Source: Chitinophagaceae bacterium (GTDB taxonomy: Bacteria; Bacteroidota; Bacteroidia; Chitinophagales; Chitinophagaceae). Taken from it: a stretch of DNA of 6,146 nucleotides. Numbering within the stretch: position 1 is the first letter of the stretch; each line of letters starts with the position of its first letter. The position numbers were made by a program, and so were the translations under genes. The DNA is taken from positions 1 through 6,146 of the forward strand of contig JAOQAL010000219.1 of assembly GCA_025963615.1 (NCBI GenBank), in the 5' to 3' direction. The notes under the pieces are model-generated. The model saw only the letters and a list, made by a program, of their open reading frames with translations, did not search any database and was not told the origin of the DNA. Shown piece after piece: positions 6,101 to 6,146 of the stretch.

Positions 6101-6146
6101 GGATATGGAAATTTTTATTGCAAAAAGAATTCCGGCAGATATTCCG
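6097..6146 (+). CDS. Second ABC-2 permease, N-terminal fragment cut by window edge
   Basis: An ATG at 6097 overlaps the first permease's stop as ATGA (6097-6100), a classic translational-coupling arrangement. The 16 visible codons read MRIWKFLLQKEFRQIF and stay open to the edge. An aromatic/basic start ending in QKEFRQIF is typical of the cytoplasmic N-terminus of ABC-2 permeases of this exporter type, and the neighbour begins similarly (SFVRKEFYHIF). The operon therefore continues outside the window, and this is very likely the partner permease (YbhR/YbhS counterpart). The identification rests on 16 residues plus context. Confidence 0.82.
   Translation, partial: MRIWKFLLQKEFRQIF

Overview
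The window is a single-strand (+) gene cluster that reads as one drug- or toxin-export operon with its own regulator, probably from a member of the Bacteroidota (Chitinophagaceae/Sphingobacteriia-like). Three things point there. A perfect TAnnTTTG -7 promoter element lies upstream of the first gene. Recognisable Shine-Dalgarno sequences are almost absent, with A/T-rich leaders instead. The protein style also fits, for example the GYMPGRFSLYQ and REKEMGTMEV motifs and the lipoprotein adaptor. The genus cannot be assigned from this sequence.

Layout: 1-283 is non-coding and holds a composite of direct and inverted repeats, followed by a promoter. A TetR-family repressor lies at 320-937. A TolC-type outer-membrane protein (983-2248), a lipoprotein HlyD/YbhG-type periplasmic adaptor (2259-3197), two ABC ATPases (3218-4150 and 4189-4977) and an ABC-2 permease (4994-6100) follow with short gaps. 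A second ABC-2 permease starts at 6097, overlaps the first by four bases, and is cut by the window edge.

Together these genes supply every part of a tripartite ABC exporter: an asymmetric ATPase pair, two permease subunits, an adaptor spanning the periplasm, and a dedicated outer-membrane duct. The organisation matches the E. coli cecR(ybiH)-ybhGFSR operon, with two differences: a tolC-like gene is added, and the double ATPase YbhF is split into two genes. The system is therefore a recognisable family, not a new one.

The most informative observations are two. A 16-bp palindrome, TTAACCANNTGGTTAA, occurs both just before tetR and just before the exporter genes, and is a near-certain operator. 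The two ATPases carry complementary motif losses (Q-loop and switch His in the first, signature motif in the second), which predicts one canonical and one degenerate ATP site.
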